From: Sphingobacteriales bacterium
Lineage (GTDB): Bacteria; Bacteroidota; Bacteroidia; Chitinophagales; UBA2359
DNA: 64,000 nucleotides
Direction: 5' to 3'
Assembly (NCBI GenBank): GCA_016700115.1
Contig: CP064999.1
Coordinates: 4,955,501 to 5,019,500 of the forward strand
The position numbers and the translations under genes were made by a program. Below the pieces are notes generated by a model, which worked only from the letters and a program-made list of their open reading frames with translations, was not told the DNA's origin and searched no databases. Position 1 is the stretch's first letter; every line of letters starts with the position of its first letter. This document shows positions 54,221 to 63,742 of the stretch, piece after piece.

Positions 54221-55489
54221 ATGCGCACTTCAGAAATTATCGGACAGGCAAAGCAATTTACAACTTCCAAACTCAATGTTTACGAAAACAAATCTCAATG
54301 GAAAATTGGTTTGTTTCTTGCCGGCCTCCTAATTGTTACGGTAACTTTGTTATATAACAGCCGTTTGGCAGGAAAACTTGAAGAGCAGGAAAGACGAAGG
54401 GTAGAGACTTTTGCCAATGCTTATGCCGAACTGAGCAAATTGCCGTTCAGTGACAGCTCAAGTACTTTGCAGATTGACTTTTTAACCAGTATTATTACCG
54501 GTAATCTCACCATTCCTGTCATATTAACTGATGATAAAGGAAGAATTCGCGCATCTAAAAACATTGATTCTACCAAAACCTTGAAAGCAGACTCTGCTTT
54601 TTTTTACCGGAAATTATCCAAGATGAAAGGACAATATGAACCGGTTAAGGTCATCAGCGATATGTCAAGTATCCGCATGCCGGGAGAAACAGAGCCTGCC
54701 GATATTATTCAATATGTATATTATACTGATTCTTATCTGCTTGCCCAGTTAAAATTATACCCTTATGTTCAGTTACTGATAATTGGTGCATTTCTTTTAG
54801 CGGCTTATATCACTTTTGACGTTGCCCGCAGATCTGAACAAAATAAAGTATGGTTGGGAATGGCAAAAGAAACTGCTCATCAACTCGGCACCCCTCTCTC
54901 TTCGTTAGTAGCATGGATGGAAATACTGAACGAAACTGATGACCCGGAAGGCACCGCAAAAATGGTGGGAAGGGAAATGGGAAAAGATATCGCCAGGCTG
55001 CAACTCATTACTGAGCGGTTTTCAAAAATAGGCTCAGAGCCTTCATTACAACCTCATGATGTTGTGGATTTAGTTCGTCATACTTTGGATTATGTTAAGC
55101 GCCGAGCATCATCCCGTATCAATTTTGAATTTATTGCCCCTGAAAGCAGTATTTGCGATATCAATCCCACTTTGTTTGATTGGGTCATTGAAAATCTGCT
55201 CAAAAATGCTTTAGATGCTATGGAAAGCACCGGCAGTATTAAAGTGGTCATTGAAGACGATCATAACAACAACATCATCATTGACATTTCCGATACCGGA
55301 AAAGGAATTGCCAAGTCAAAGTTTCAAACAGTTTTTGAACCCGGATTTAGCACAAAAAAAAGAGGTTGGGGTTTAGGCTTATCTCTATCAAAACGAATTA
55401 CCGAAAACTATCATTCAGGTAAAATTTTCGTGCAAGATTCCGTATTAGGCAAAGGCACTACTTTCAGAATCATTTTACCAAAATCCTGA
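54221..55489 (+). CDS. Membrane sensor histidine kinase
   Basis: 422 residues. Two membrane helices (about 28-46 and 182-200) enclose a periplasmic sensor region of about 135 residues. The H-box is KETAHQLGTPLSSL with His220; the ATPase domain has NLLKNALDAME (N-box), ISDTGKGIAKSKFQTVFEPGFSTKKRGWGLGLSLSKRI (G1-F-G2) and GKGTTFRIILP. No response regulator gene lies next to it. It follows the AsmA-like gene by 6 bp. The H-box HQLGTPLSS is the variant frequent in Bacteroidota kinases. The signal is unknown. Confidence 0.9.
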   Translation: MRTSEIIGQAKQFTTSKLNVYENKSQWKIGLFLAGLLIVTVTLLYNSRLAGKLEEQERRRVETFANAYAELSKLPFSDSSSTLQIDFLTSIITGNLTIPVILTDDKGRIRASKNIDSTKTLKADSAFFYRKLSKMKGQYEPVKVISDMSSIRMPGETEPADIIQYVYYTDSYLLAQLKLYPYVQLLIIGAFLLAAYITFDVARRSEQNKVWLGMAKETAHQLGTPLSSLVAWMEILNETDDPEGTAKMVGREMGKDIARLQLITERFSKIGSEPSLQPHDVVDLVRHTLDYVKRRASSRINFEFIAPESSICDINPTLFDWVIENLLKNALDAMESTGSIKVVIEDDHNNNIIIDISDTGKGIAKSKFQTVFEPGFSTKKRGWGLGLSLSKRITENYHSGKIFVQDSVLGKGTTFRIILPKS

Positions 55490-55587
55490 TACAGTCATAG
55501 CTTCATTCACATTAGAAAAGAAGAATTGGTATTGGTTCAGATCTGAAAAATTCATGACGAAGTATAAAACAGTTGAATAAAGAGTCG

Positions 55588-56331
55588 TTATTTATATAAA
55601 TATTTATTGGGAATATTTTCTGGTTTGTAATCTATATCAAAAGCTGAGCGCATCATTAGCTGCACTACTTGGTAAATATCATTTTCCTTTCGTTGAAATT
55701 GCGGTAATAAACCCATCATAGCATAACTGATAGGGTTAATAGCAGGTATAAAAGTTTCCCAAGGATAGGCTTTGCCCCAAATCAAACCCTTTATTGTATA
55801 ATTCAGGTCAACATTTTGTGAAATAAGAAATTCCAGTGTACTTAAACATTCATTGTTATGTTGATTAACGGTATGAAAAACCGGAGCTTGACCACCAAAA
55901 CCATATTCATCTATTCCAGCTTTTATATTTACATCTAAGCCATTTTCAACCAATACCTTAGCGCAATTAAGGTGATTAAATTCTGTGCATATATGTAACA
56001 ATGAGGCTTTATATATCGGAGTAAAAGCAGCATCAAAGGTATAATTGTTAAAAACTGCTTCGGGGTTTTGTTTTATCCTGAAATCCAATTCAACAGCATC
56101 ATTCAACAGTACTGCAAGCAGCATTTTATCGGAAAACTCTAACCCATATTCCACAAAAGTCCTGACACAAGCCTGAAAATTCGGAGAACGCAGATACCCG
56201 CTCAATAACTCATAAATGAGTGGCTTGCCTTTATAAATATCGTTAGGACTAACGCCATTTTCAAAACATTCTTTTATGCCTTCGACTGAATGAATTTCAA
56301 TATCGGTTATTATCCTTTGAGGGTAGTTCAT
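55588..56331 (-). CDS. Ankyrin-repeat protein
   Basis: 247 residues. Ankyrin-type repeats are seen as SVEGIKECFENGVSPND, TPIYKASLLHICTEFNHLNCAKVLVENGLDVN and ECLSTLEFLISQNVDLNYT; others are more degenerate. There is no signal peptide, so it is probably cytoplasmic and binds another protein. It is read opposite to its neighbours, converging with the kinase gene. The role is unknown. Confidence 0.7.
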   Translation of the reverse strand: MNYPQRIITDIEIHSVEGIKECFENGVSPNDIYKGKPLIYELLSGYLRSPNFQACVRTFVEYGLEFSDKMLLAVLLNDAVELDFRIKQNPEAVFNNYTFDAAFTPIYKASLLHICTEFNHLNCAKVLVENGLDVNIKAGIDEYGFGGQAPVFHTVNQHNNECLSTLEFLISQNVDLNYTIKGLIWGKAYPWETFIPAINPISYAMMGLLPQFQRKENDIYQVVQLMMRSAFDIDYKPENIPNKYLYK

Positions 56332-56858
56332 ATTTGCAATAAAACATTTCTGTCAGTTACTTGTTCGCGCTATGATTATAAGCCCTGTACTTTGTCTGTT
56401 TGAATAGAAGAGATGTAAAACACGACCATGAAAATTGCTGCAAAATATCAATAAAAAAGAGAGGAATTGTCAATTCAAAAGTATAAGTTTAATTTGTGCT
56501 TACAAGTAAAGGTCAAATAGCTTGTATTTTAATCCCAAAAGAATTTTATACTATAAACTGAAAGTTAACAAAGCAATAACATTAACATCAATTTGATTTA
56601 GTATTTGAGATTAAGAATAAGTTGACATAAGTTTATCATATTAACTGTCTGAAGCAAATGAACAAAGTCAGGTATATTCTGCACTCAAGTTGTATCACGA
56701 CCAATCATAACAATTTCAGCGTAGTGCGGACATTTTGATTTATATTCAATTACAAACACCAAAATATTTTACTTATATTCACAAACTAAATTCAGTAAAA
56801 CGAGTTAGATTTGCGGTGTTTATCTTGTTATGAATTTAACTCTTCCAAAAACACTTGA
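56332..56858. other. AT-rich intergenic region
   Basis: About 530 bp between divergent genes, without an open frame of note, RNA gene or clear hairpin. It must contain the promoters of the ankyrin gene and the following small gene, but no consensus box was convincing. Confidence 0.45.
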
Positions 56859-57389
56859 TTGAAAAGCAAAATAGCCATATTTTTACTTTTTTGTTTGGTA
56901 GCACCTGTAACCATCACTTTTTTTATACTTAAATCCCAAAAGATTCAGGTTATAAATGAAGTGAGAAGAAGAATTGTGGAGGGGATAGACAATGAAGAAC
57001 TCGTATTGTTAAAGTTTACAGAAAAAGAGAAAAAAAACCTGTTAAACTGGAAACATGCTAAAGAGTTTGAGTTCGACGGGAACATGTACGATATCGTCAG
57101 AATTCAGGTGAAAGGCGATACCACATATTACCATTGTTGGTTAGATCATGCAGAGACTAAAATTAACAATCAACTTGACCACCTGTTTTCAATTCTACTT
57201 GGCAAGGATTCCAAAAACAAAGAAAACATTATCTTCTTCTTCAAGTTTTTTAATGGCTTTTATTATACAGAGTCTATTGAAAATAATGCATTAGTTTTCC
57301 AAGGAATTAAATGCCGGTATTTTTTAGAAAACATTTCTTTTACTTCAATAGCAGTGCCTCCACCTGTTCCCCCTCCTGAATTAGGTTAA
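56859..57389 (+). CDS. Hypothetical membrane-anchored protein with Pro-rich tail
   Basis: 176 residues starting at a TTG (56859). A single N-terminal hydrophobic helix (IAIFLLFCLVAPVTITFFIL, about 4-23) serves as signal or anchor. The rest is hydrophilic with KFTEKEKKNLLNWKHAKEFEFDGNMYDIVRIQ, followed by DTTYYHCWLDHAETKINNQL. It ends in PPPVPPPELG. It is not recognised as a named family; the DGNMYDIV and YYHCWLDHAETKIN segments recall small Bacteroidota proteins encoded next to TonB-dependent receptors of metal uptake. The TonB receptor gene begins 92 bp downstream on the same strand, in agreement with such a role. Confidence 0.65.
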   Translation: MKSKIAIFLLFCLVAPVTITFFILKSQKIQVINEVRRRIVEGIDNEELVLLKFTEKEKKNLLNWKHAKEFEFDGNMYDIVRIQVKGDTTYYHCWLDHAETKINNQLDHLFSILLGKDSKNKENIIFFFKFFNGFYYTESIENNALVFQGIKCRYFLENISFTSIAVPPPVPPPELG

Positions 57390-57481
57390 ACAAATACATT
57401 TAAAGTTGTATCACCAATTTGATTGCCTCTAACGATTAGAAGCATAAGGGACATATTTTGTTTAGCCTATAAATATTCTCA

Positions 57482-59911
57482 ATGAATAAACTATTGATTA
57501 TTTGGGTTTTACTTAGTTTGTCTTTTGTTGCAAAAACTCAGACAGTAACCATCAGAGATTACCTTACGAGAGATCCCCTTGAAAGTGTAACCCTGATGAG
57601 TGAAAATCCGCAAGCTTTTGCTACCACCAACACAAAAGGTCAAACTGAGTTAGCTGCATTTCAGGATGCAGATAGTATTTACATTCGCCATGTGCGATAT
57701 GAGGAAATGATATTGAGTTTTCGCCAACTCGAATCCATGAATTTTCTGGTTGAGTTAAAAGAGACCAACATTGCTTTAGAGGAAATAACTATTTCTTCCA
57801 ATCGTTGGGAACAGGTGAGAATAAAGACTCCAAACAGAATAGAAGCCATTAATATGAAAGAAGCGGCTTTTCAAAATCCGCAAACCACGGCTGATTTACT
57901 TGGCATGAGTGGTTATGCTTTCATTCAGAAAAGTCAGTTGGGCGGCGGTTCGCCTATGTTGCGAGGAATGGCAACCAACAGGGTTTTGTTGGTGATTGAC
58001 GGAGTTCGGATGAATACTGCAATTTTCAGAGCGGGTAACCTGCAAAATGTCATATCGTTAGATGCCAATGCCATTGAAAGTTCAGAAATACTTTTTGGGC
58101 CCGGGTCAGTGATGTATGGCAGTGATGCGATTGGCGGGGTGATGAGTTTCAATACGCTTGAACCTGAATTTGCAGTTGCCGATCATAAAAGTCCACAGGT
58201 TAAAGGAAATGCCATGACCCGTTTTTCATCGGCCAATAAAGAATTAACCGCTCATTTGGATTTGAATATCGGTCTGAAAAAGTTTGCATTTACAACAAGT
58301 TGTACCTATTCCGACTATGGCGATCTTCGCTCCGGCTCAAAAGGTGGAGTGCCTTATTTCTATCGCCCTCATTATGTCATGACCATTGATGATAAGGACT
58401 ATATGGTACCAAACAACGATTCTACGTTGCAGGTTGGTTCAAAATACAATCAGATTAACCTGATGCAAAAAGTGCGGTATCAGCCCAATAAGTATTTGGA
58501 TTTAGAGTATGGTTTTCATTTCTCCGAAACTTCCTCATTCAATCGTTACGACAGGCTTTATGTGATGCAAACCTCAGGGCCTTATAAAAACAAATTGAGA
58601 TGGGCTGAATGGTATTACGGCCCTCAGAAATGGCAAATGCACCGATTAGGTTTTACCTACTCAGGCAGGAATTTGTTTTTTGACAAATTTCGTTTAGTGG
58701 CTGCTTATCAGTTTTTTGAAGAAAGTCGCAATGACCGAGAGTTTATGTTCAGAGAATTGATGACTCAAAAAGAAACTGTAGATGCCAGTTCTGTCAATTT
58801 TGATTTGGAGAAGGAAATTACAGCCTCCCTATCTATCTCTTATGGGCTTGAGAGTATTTATAATCAAGTAAATTCTGAAGCTAAACTAACCCATGTTGTT
58901 ACTAATCACGTCGATTCTACAGTTACCCGCTATCCTGATGGTTCGACCTGGCAATCTTATGGTGCTTATATCAGTGCAAAACTCAAACCTCATCCTAAAT
59001 GGATGTTTAGCTCAGGTTTGCGATATAACCATTTCTTCATTGATGCAGTGTTTGACACCACTTTTTTCCCATTTCCGTTCACGACTGCAAAAATGAAAAA
59101 TGGTTCAGTTAGTGGAAGTTTGGGTTTTGTATATACTCCTGTCAAAACATGGCAGGTATATATGAATGGAGCAACAGGTTTCAGAGCACCAAACATTGAT
59201 GATATGGGCAAAGTGTTTGAATCTGTACCCGGATATTTGGTTGTTCCCAACCCAAATTTGCGACCGGAGCAGGTTTTTAATGCTGAGATTGGCACGGTAA
59301 AAACATTTGGAAGTGTTCTAAAACTTGACGCTACGGCCTATTATACCTGGTTGGTAGATGCAATGGTCAGACAAAATTTTGAACTAAATGGAGACACTAC
59401 TATCAGATATTTGGGAAATAAGAGCCGAATTCAGGCAGTTCAAAATGTTACTAAAATACAAGTGTACGGTATTCAGGCAGGCGTAGATTTTTATTTCAAA
59501 GGATTTGGAATACGTAGCAATATCTCTTTTCAAAGCGGAAGAGAACAAAGTTCCGATAGTTTGATTTACTATCCTCTTCGCCATGCCGCACCAACCTTTG
59601 GCAGTACACATGTTACTTATGAACATAGAAAGTTCAAAGTTGACTTTTATGTGATTTATAACGCCAAAATGGATTATGAAAATCTGGCACTTACTGAGAG
59701 AGTCAATGCATCTTATGCCCGTGATGAATTTGGACGCGCTTATGTGGACAAATGGCATACCCTCAATTTTAAAGCAGCTTATTACCCGAGCCGGTTTATT
59801 ACCCTGAGTTTAGGCCTTGAAAACATCAACGATAAGATGTATCGTCCTTATGCTTCCGGCATCAATGCGCCGGGCAGAAATTTAATTGCTTCATTAAGAG
59901 TAAAATTTTAA
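57482..59911 (+). CDS. TonB-dependent outer-membrane receptor
   Basis: 809 residues. A signal peptide (to about 19, VAKTQ) is followed by a carboxypeptidase-like N-terminal domain (VTIRDYLTRDPLESVTLMS), then the plug (NPQTTADLLGMSGYAFIQKSQLGGGSPMLRGMATNRVLLVIDGVRMN, ending VMYGSDAIGGVM). A 22-strand-type barrel ends in the aromatic C-terminus RNLIASLRVKF. The plug wording (RGMATNRVLLVIDGVRMN) is that of the hemoglobin/transferrin-type receptors, so an iron or heme/metal-complex substrate is likely. It is followed after 11 bp by the RCC1 gene on the same strand. Confidence 0.9.
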   Translation: MNKLLIIWVLLSLSFVAKTQTVTIRDYLTRDPLESVTLMSENPQAFATTNTKGQTELAAFQDADSIYIRHVRYEEMILSFRQLESMNFLVELKETNIALEEITISSNRWEQVRIKTPNRIEAINMKEAAFQNPQTTADLLGMSGYAFIQKSQLGGGSPMLRGMATNRVLLVIDGVRMNTAIFRAGNLQNVISLDANAIESSEILFGPGSVMYGSDAIGGVMSFNTLEPEFAVADHKSPQVKGNAMTRFSSANKELTAHLDLNIGLKKFAFTTSCTYSDYGDLRSGSKGGVPYFYRPHYVMTIDDKDYMVPNNDSTLQVGSKYNQINLMQKVRYQPNKYLDLEYGFHFSETSSFNRYDRLYVMQTSGPYKNKLRWAEWYYGPQKWQMHRLGFTYSGRNLFFDKFRLVAAYQFFEESRNDREFMFRELMTQKETVDASSVNFDLEKEITASLSISYGLESIYNQVNSEAKLTHVVTNHVDSTVTRYPDGSTWQSYGAYISAKLKPHPKWMFSSGLRYNHFFIDAVFDTTFFPFPFTTAKMKNGSVSGSLGFVYTPVKTWQVYMNGATGFRAPNIDDMGKVFESVPGYLVVPNPNLRPEQVFNAEIGTVKTFGSVLKLDATAYYTWLVDAMVRQNFELNGDTTIRYLGNKSRIQAVQNVTKIQVYGIQAGVDFYFKGFGIRSNISFQSGREQSSDSLIYYPLRHAAPTFGSTHVTYEHRKFKVDFYVIYNAKMDYENLALTERVNASYARDEFGRAYVDKWHTLNFKAAYYPSRFITLSLGLENINDKMYRPYASGINAPGRNLIASLRVKF

Positions 59912-59922
59912 AATTAAACGAC

Positions 59923-61332
59923 ATGAATAAAAAACATTTAAAAACAATCATATTGACTTTGTTTGCTTTAACTACATACATCCAATTTTCCTATGCACAA
60001 CGGATTGCAGCCGGAGGGTGGCATTCTGTTGTGGTTTGTAGTGATAAAACGGTTAAAGCATTTGGCGAGAACGCAACCGGTGAGCTGGGTGATGGTACAA
60101 ATAACGACCAAAGTGAACCTGTTACTGTAACAGGACTTTCAGATATTATTGCCGTTTCAGCAGGAGGCGATCAACTTGAAGCACATTCAATGGCATTAAA
60201 AAATGATGGCACTGTTTGGGCTTGGGGGAGTAATCTCTACGGAGGACTTGGCAATGGTAGTACCATCAACACAAATGTACCTGTGCAAACGCTATTACTT
60301 AATAACATAATTGCTATTTCGGCAGGTGGTTGGCATTCGGTTGCTTTGAAAGACGACGGCACTGTCTGGACCTGGGGCTGGAATATTGACGGTCAGTTGG
60401 GTGATGGAACATTAAACGATCGGATTCTTCCGGGTATGGTAAATGGACTTTCAGATATAACTGCTATTTCTGCAGGCACTTATCATGTTTTAGCCTTAAA
60501 AGTAGATGGAACTGTTTGGGCATGGGGTGACAATATAAGCGGTCAAATTGGTGACGGCACAAATATTGACAGAACCATTCCTGTTCAGGTTGTGGGATTG
60601 ACCGATGTGGTTAAAATCGCAGCCGGACGATTTTTTTCGCTTGCTGTAAAAAGTGATGGAACTGTTTGGGCCTGGGGTGAAAATCTTTACGGGCAACTTG
60701 GGGATGGAACAACCACAGACAAAACCCTGCCTGTTCAGGTAGTTGGGTTAAGTGGAGTTACTTCTGCTGTTGCAGCAACCGGTGCCTTTCACTGCATGGC
60801 AGTTAAAAATGATAACACAGTTTGGGCTTGGGGTAGAAACACGTATGGCAATCTCGGAGACGGCACACTTGATCACCAGTCAACTCCTGTACTTATGCTT
60901 GACATTTCTGATGTTGAAGGTATGGCAGCGGGAACTAATTTTTCGTTGGTTTACAAATATGACGGCACATTTTGGGGTTGTGGCAGAAATGCAAGCGGCC
61001 AATTGGGTGATGGAACATTTTTGCAAAGAAATACCCTCACTCAATCAACGTTAGTATGCCCGATTACAGATTTTACCGGAGTTGAAGACAATTTGCCAAC
61101 TTCAAATAATGACATCCTGATCTATCCAAATCCTGCATCTGACTTTATCACTATTGAAGTTCACGAAAAAACAACCCTGAATTTATTGGATTTACAAGGC
61201 CGGCTTTTGAAATCACTTCATTTAACAAACAATGCCAAAAAAGTTGATTTGAGCAATTTGAACCAAGGTATTTATCTTTTGGAATTGAAGAATGAAAAAG
61301 AAACCGTGGTGAAAAAAGTATATAAACAGTAA
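59923..61332 (+). CDS. RCC1-repeat protein with T9SS type A sorting domain
   Basis: 469 residues. A signal peptide (to about 26, SYAQ) is followed by seven RCC1-type blades with the pattern ISAGxxHxxALKxDGTVWAWGxNxxGQLGDGT, forming a seven-bladed propeller. The C-terminal about 75 residues (DILIYPNPASDFITIEV, LLDLQGRLLKSL, GIYLLELKNEKE) form a T9SS type A sorting domain, so the propeller is secreted or surface-bound. It starts 11 bp after the TonB receptor. The last 11 codons and stop lie within a 194-bp segment that is duplicated on the far side of the following IS element; the gene itself is intact. Confidence 0.9.
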   Translation: MNKKHLKTIILTLFALTTYIQFSYAQRIAAGGWHSVVVCSDKTVKAFGENATGELGDGTNNDQSEPVTVTGLSDIIAVSAGGDQLEAHSMALKNDGTVWAWGSNLYGGLGNGSTINTNVPVQTLLLNNIIAISAGGWHSVALKDDGTVWTWGWNIDGQLGDGTLNDRILPGMVNGLSDITAISAGTYHVLALKVDGTVWAWGDNISGQIGDGTNIDRTIPVQVVGLTDVVKIAAGRFFSLAVKSDGTVWAWGENLYGQLGDGTTTDKTLPVQVVGLSGVTSAVAATGAFHCMAVKNDNTVWAWGRNTYGNLGDGTLDHQSTPVLMLDISDVEGMAAGTNFSLVYKYDGTFWGCGRNASGQLGDGTFLQRNTLTQSTLVCPITDFTGVEDNLPTSNNDILIYPNPASDFITIEVHEKTTLNLLDLQGRLLKSLHLTNNAKKVDLSNLNQGIYLLELKNEKETVVKKVYKQ

Positions 61333-61492
61333 ATTTGGATTACAGTAGGAAGCAAAAAAATATGTATGTGATTATTGATAAGATATGCTTCCTTTAGAAA
61401 CTAAGCCCATTGAGAAAAAATTTTGACCGCCTAAGTTCAAAATTTACTCAGTGGGCTTTTTATTGAATATAAATATCCGGCAACCCTATTTT
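61299..61492. repeat. 194-bp direct repeat, left copy (target-site duplication)
   Basis: Identical in all 194 positions, by direct comparison, to 63345-63538. It contains the last codons of the RCC1-protein gene and its terminator. It directly abuts the left terminal inverted repeat of the IS element. The IS1634 family is known for such long, variable target duplications. Confidence 0.9.
61403..61463 (+). terminator. Strong two-level hairpin terminator after the RCC1 gene
   Basis: AAGCCCATTGAG pairs with CTCAGTGGGCTT (one G-T wobble), enclosing an inner hairpin AAATTTTGA/TCAAAATTT, followed by TTTTTATT. It lies 70 nt after the stop. A second, identical copy (63449-63509) exists in the right direct repeat. 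Confidence 0.8.
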
Positions 61493-63344
61493 CCTGACTT
61501 TGACAGTTAAATGAGATAACCCGTTAATAATCAATGATAATAAGAAATAAGAAACCGCAATTGTAGTGGCAACTTTTTTTCTTAGGCTATTGTTTTTAAG
61601 ACAATATGCTTACATTTGCGGTATGTTTGTAAAAGCCACTAAATCTAAAAAACCATACGTATATTCAGTTAGTGGAATCTTTTCGTGAAGGAAAGACTAC
61701 CAAGCACAAAGGTAATTGCCAACTTTGGTCGCCTTGACCAGTTGCGTGATTCAGGATTCCTACTATCAGTTGGGCAGAAATTGCTGTCATTGAATAACAC
61801 GCCTTGCATTGGGGCAGAGAATTTGCAGGAAACTGCACGCTTCTGTTATGGTCATTTGGTCTATAAAAAAGTATGGGAGCAACTTGGCATCGGAGAAATT
61901 ATCAAAAAATGTGCTAAGGGAACAAGGATAAAGTTCGATATAGAAGAGGTGATTTTCTATTGTGTGATTCATCGTCTGTTGAAAAGCAAATCAAAACATC
62001 AAGCATTTAAAGATCAGAAATTGTTTTATGGGCTAGAAACATAATTGGGTTGCAAGAAATTTACCGAAGTTTAGATTTTTTGTGTGATAAAAAGCAGGCA
62101 ATTGAGACACAACTGTTTTACCATAAAAAAGGCGTTTATGCTAAGCCCATCGAAGTTGCTTTTTATGATGTAACGAATTATCACTTTGAGACAAACAGAG
62201 CAGATGCTTTACGCGAATTTGGGTTTAGCAAAGCTGGAAAGTTTAATGAAGTACAAGTGGTGATGGGCTTATTTATAGATAGCACAGGCAGACCGATAGG
62301 CTACGATCTTTTTCGGGTAATACTTTTGATGGTCAGACGATGGTAGATGCGCTGAAAATGTTAGAAAAGCAGTTTAATATAAGAAAAGTCATTGTAGTAG
62401 CCGACAAAGGTCTCAACTCGAAAGAAAATTTTAATTTAATACGTCAAGCGGGCTATGACTACATTGTTAGTGCCCGCTTAAAATCGATGCCCCAAAAGTT
62501 GGTACAAAAGATTTTGGCAACCAATGATATGGAGACAAAGACTGTGTGCGAGGATACGGGTGAAGTAACATTTAGCTGGAAAGTGTTGGATTACGAAACA
62601 ACCTACAGCGATGCCAATACAAAGAAACAAAAATTGCAAGATAAACTCCTAATTACTTGGAGTGCCAAAAGGGCAGCCAAAGACGCAAGAGACAGGGAAA
62701 GACAAATACAAAAAGCAAAAGTCAAATTAGACAACGGAGCGGACTTGCAAAACAAAAAAGGGGGCTAACTGATTCCTGAAAATGGCGGAGAGTACCAATA
62801 CAAAAGCTGCTGAAATAGACCAAGAACGAATAGATGAAGATGCAAAATGGGATGGTTACTACGGCATACAGTATAGTAAAACGGATATGACGAACGAAGA
62901 AGTCTTGGCAAACTACCATCAATTATGGAAAATAGAAGAAAGTTTCCGGGTATTGAAGACCACCCTATCCACTCGACCAATTTTTCATTGGACACCCAAA
63001 AGGATAAAAGGACATTTCATGACCTGTTTTTTAGCATTCATGCTCGAACGGACGGTGGAACTAACCCTAAAGTTTGCAAACATCAACTTAAGTCCATGCA
63101 GTATTAAAGAAGAACTCAATCAAATGCAATTGTCTGAACTAACAATTGATGATAAAAAGTACTTGCTGAAAGGTGCTGACACAGCATTAACCAACAAAAT
63201 CCTTTCGGCATTTCGTATCCCTCCGTTCAAAGACTTAGCTCCAGCGAACTAAATAACCCGTTTTGTAGTGGCAACTATGCCATTTTGAGGAAACTTAACT
63301 CGCTGATTATCAATGGTTTGTGAAATTTAACTGTCAAAGTCAGG
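61493..63344 (+). mobile_element. IS1634-family insertion sequence with perfect 20-bp terminal repeats
   Basis: 1852 bp. Both ends begin with CCTGACTTTGACAGTTAAAT, perfect over 20 bp and directly adjacent to the flanking 194-bp repeats. Homologous subterminal motifs (TAATAATCA and TGATAATCA) follow. The transposase frame is of the IS1634 family, known from IS1549 and IS1634 of Mycobacterium and Mycoplasma for long direct repeats on insertion. The length fits the family. The transposase is broken, so the element should not move unaided. Confidence 0.88.
61624..63252 (+). pseudogene. IS1634-family transposase with several frameshifts
   Basis: The ATG at 61624 (MFVKATKSKKPY) begins a family-type N-terminus. 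Joined over the right frames, the protein reads YIQLVESFREGKTTKHK, VIANFGRLDQLRDSG, then DVTNYHFETNRADALREFGFSKAGKFNEVQVVMGLFID (the first Asp of DDE), GNTFDGQTMVDALKMLEKQFNIRKVIVVADKGLNSKENF (the second Asp), and NYHQLWKIEESFRVLK (the Glu). Frame changes occur at about 61659, 61707, 62040, 62318 and 62757, plus an in-frame TGA at 62770-62772. The 62318 site fits loss of one G; the 62757 site lies in an A/G homopolymer. All catalytic blocks remain recognisable, so decay is recent or the consensus is faulty. Confidence 0.85.
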
Positions 63345-63538
63345 AGAAACCGTGGTGAAAAAAGTATATAAACAGTAAATTTGGATTACAGTAGGAAGCA
63401 AAAAAATATGTATGTGATTATTGATAAGATATGCTTCCTTTAGAAACTAAGCCCATTGAGAAAAAATTTTGACCGCCTAAGTTCAAAATTTACTCAGTGG
63501 GCTTTTTATTGAATATAAATATCCGGCAACCCTATTTT
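63345..63538. repeat. 194-bp direct repeat, right copy (target-site duplication)
   Basis: Same sequence as 61299-61492 without a difference. It starts directly after the right terminal repeat of the IS and ends before TATGCCG, the original continuation. It carries a useless copy of the end of the RCC1 gene and the terminator. Confidence 0.9.
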
Positions 63539-63550
63539 TATGCCGTTATT

Positions 63551-63712
63551 ATGACTGATGAAATTTCAGAAAAAATAAACACTAACGCCATAGACAATTT
63601 TTTATCTTTAACCATTGACCCATTAGGTAGAGCTATACCAAAAAGCAAATTAGTTAAAGATTACAATTATCCGAAAGAAGACGTTTATGATCTAGACTTT
63701 GAAGATTGGTAA
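63551..63712 (+). CDS. Small hypothetical acidic protein
   Basis: 53 residues from ATG 63551. The longer frame from 63497 starts with GTG inside the duplicated segment and is not credible. The sequence (MTDEISEKINTNAIDNFLSL, ending YPKEDVYDLDFEDW) is acidic with no membrane helix. It resembles small antitoxin-like or adaptor proteins only in composition, and no family is recognised. It stands 30 bp upstream of a TPR-like gene on the same strand. Confidence 0.5.
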   Translation: MTDEISEKINTNAIDNFLSLTIDPLGRAIPKSKLVKDYNYPKEDVYDLDFEDW

Positions 63713-63742
63713 TGAGAATACGAAAAAGCATATCTTTGGCGA

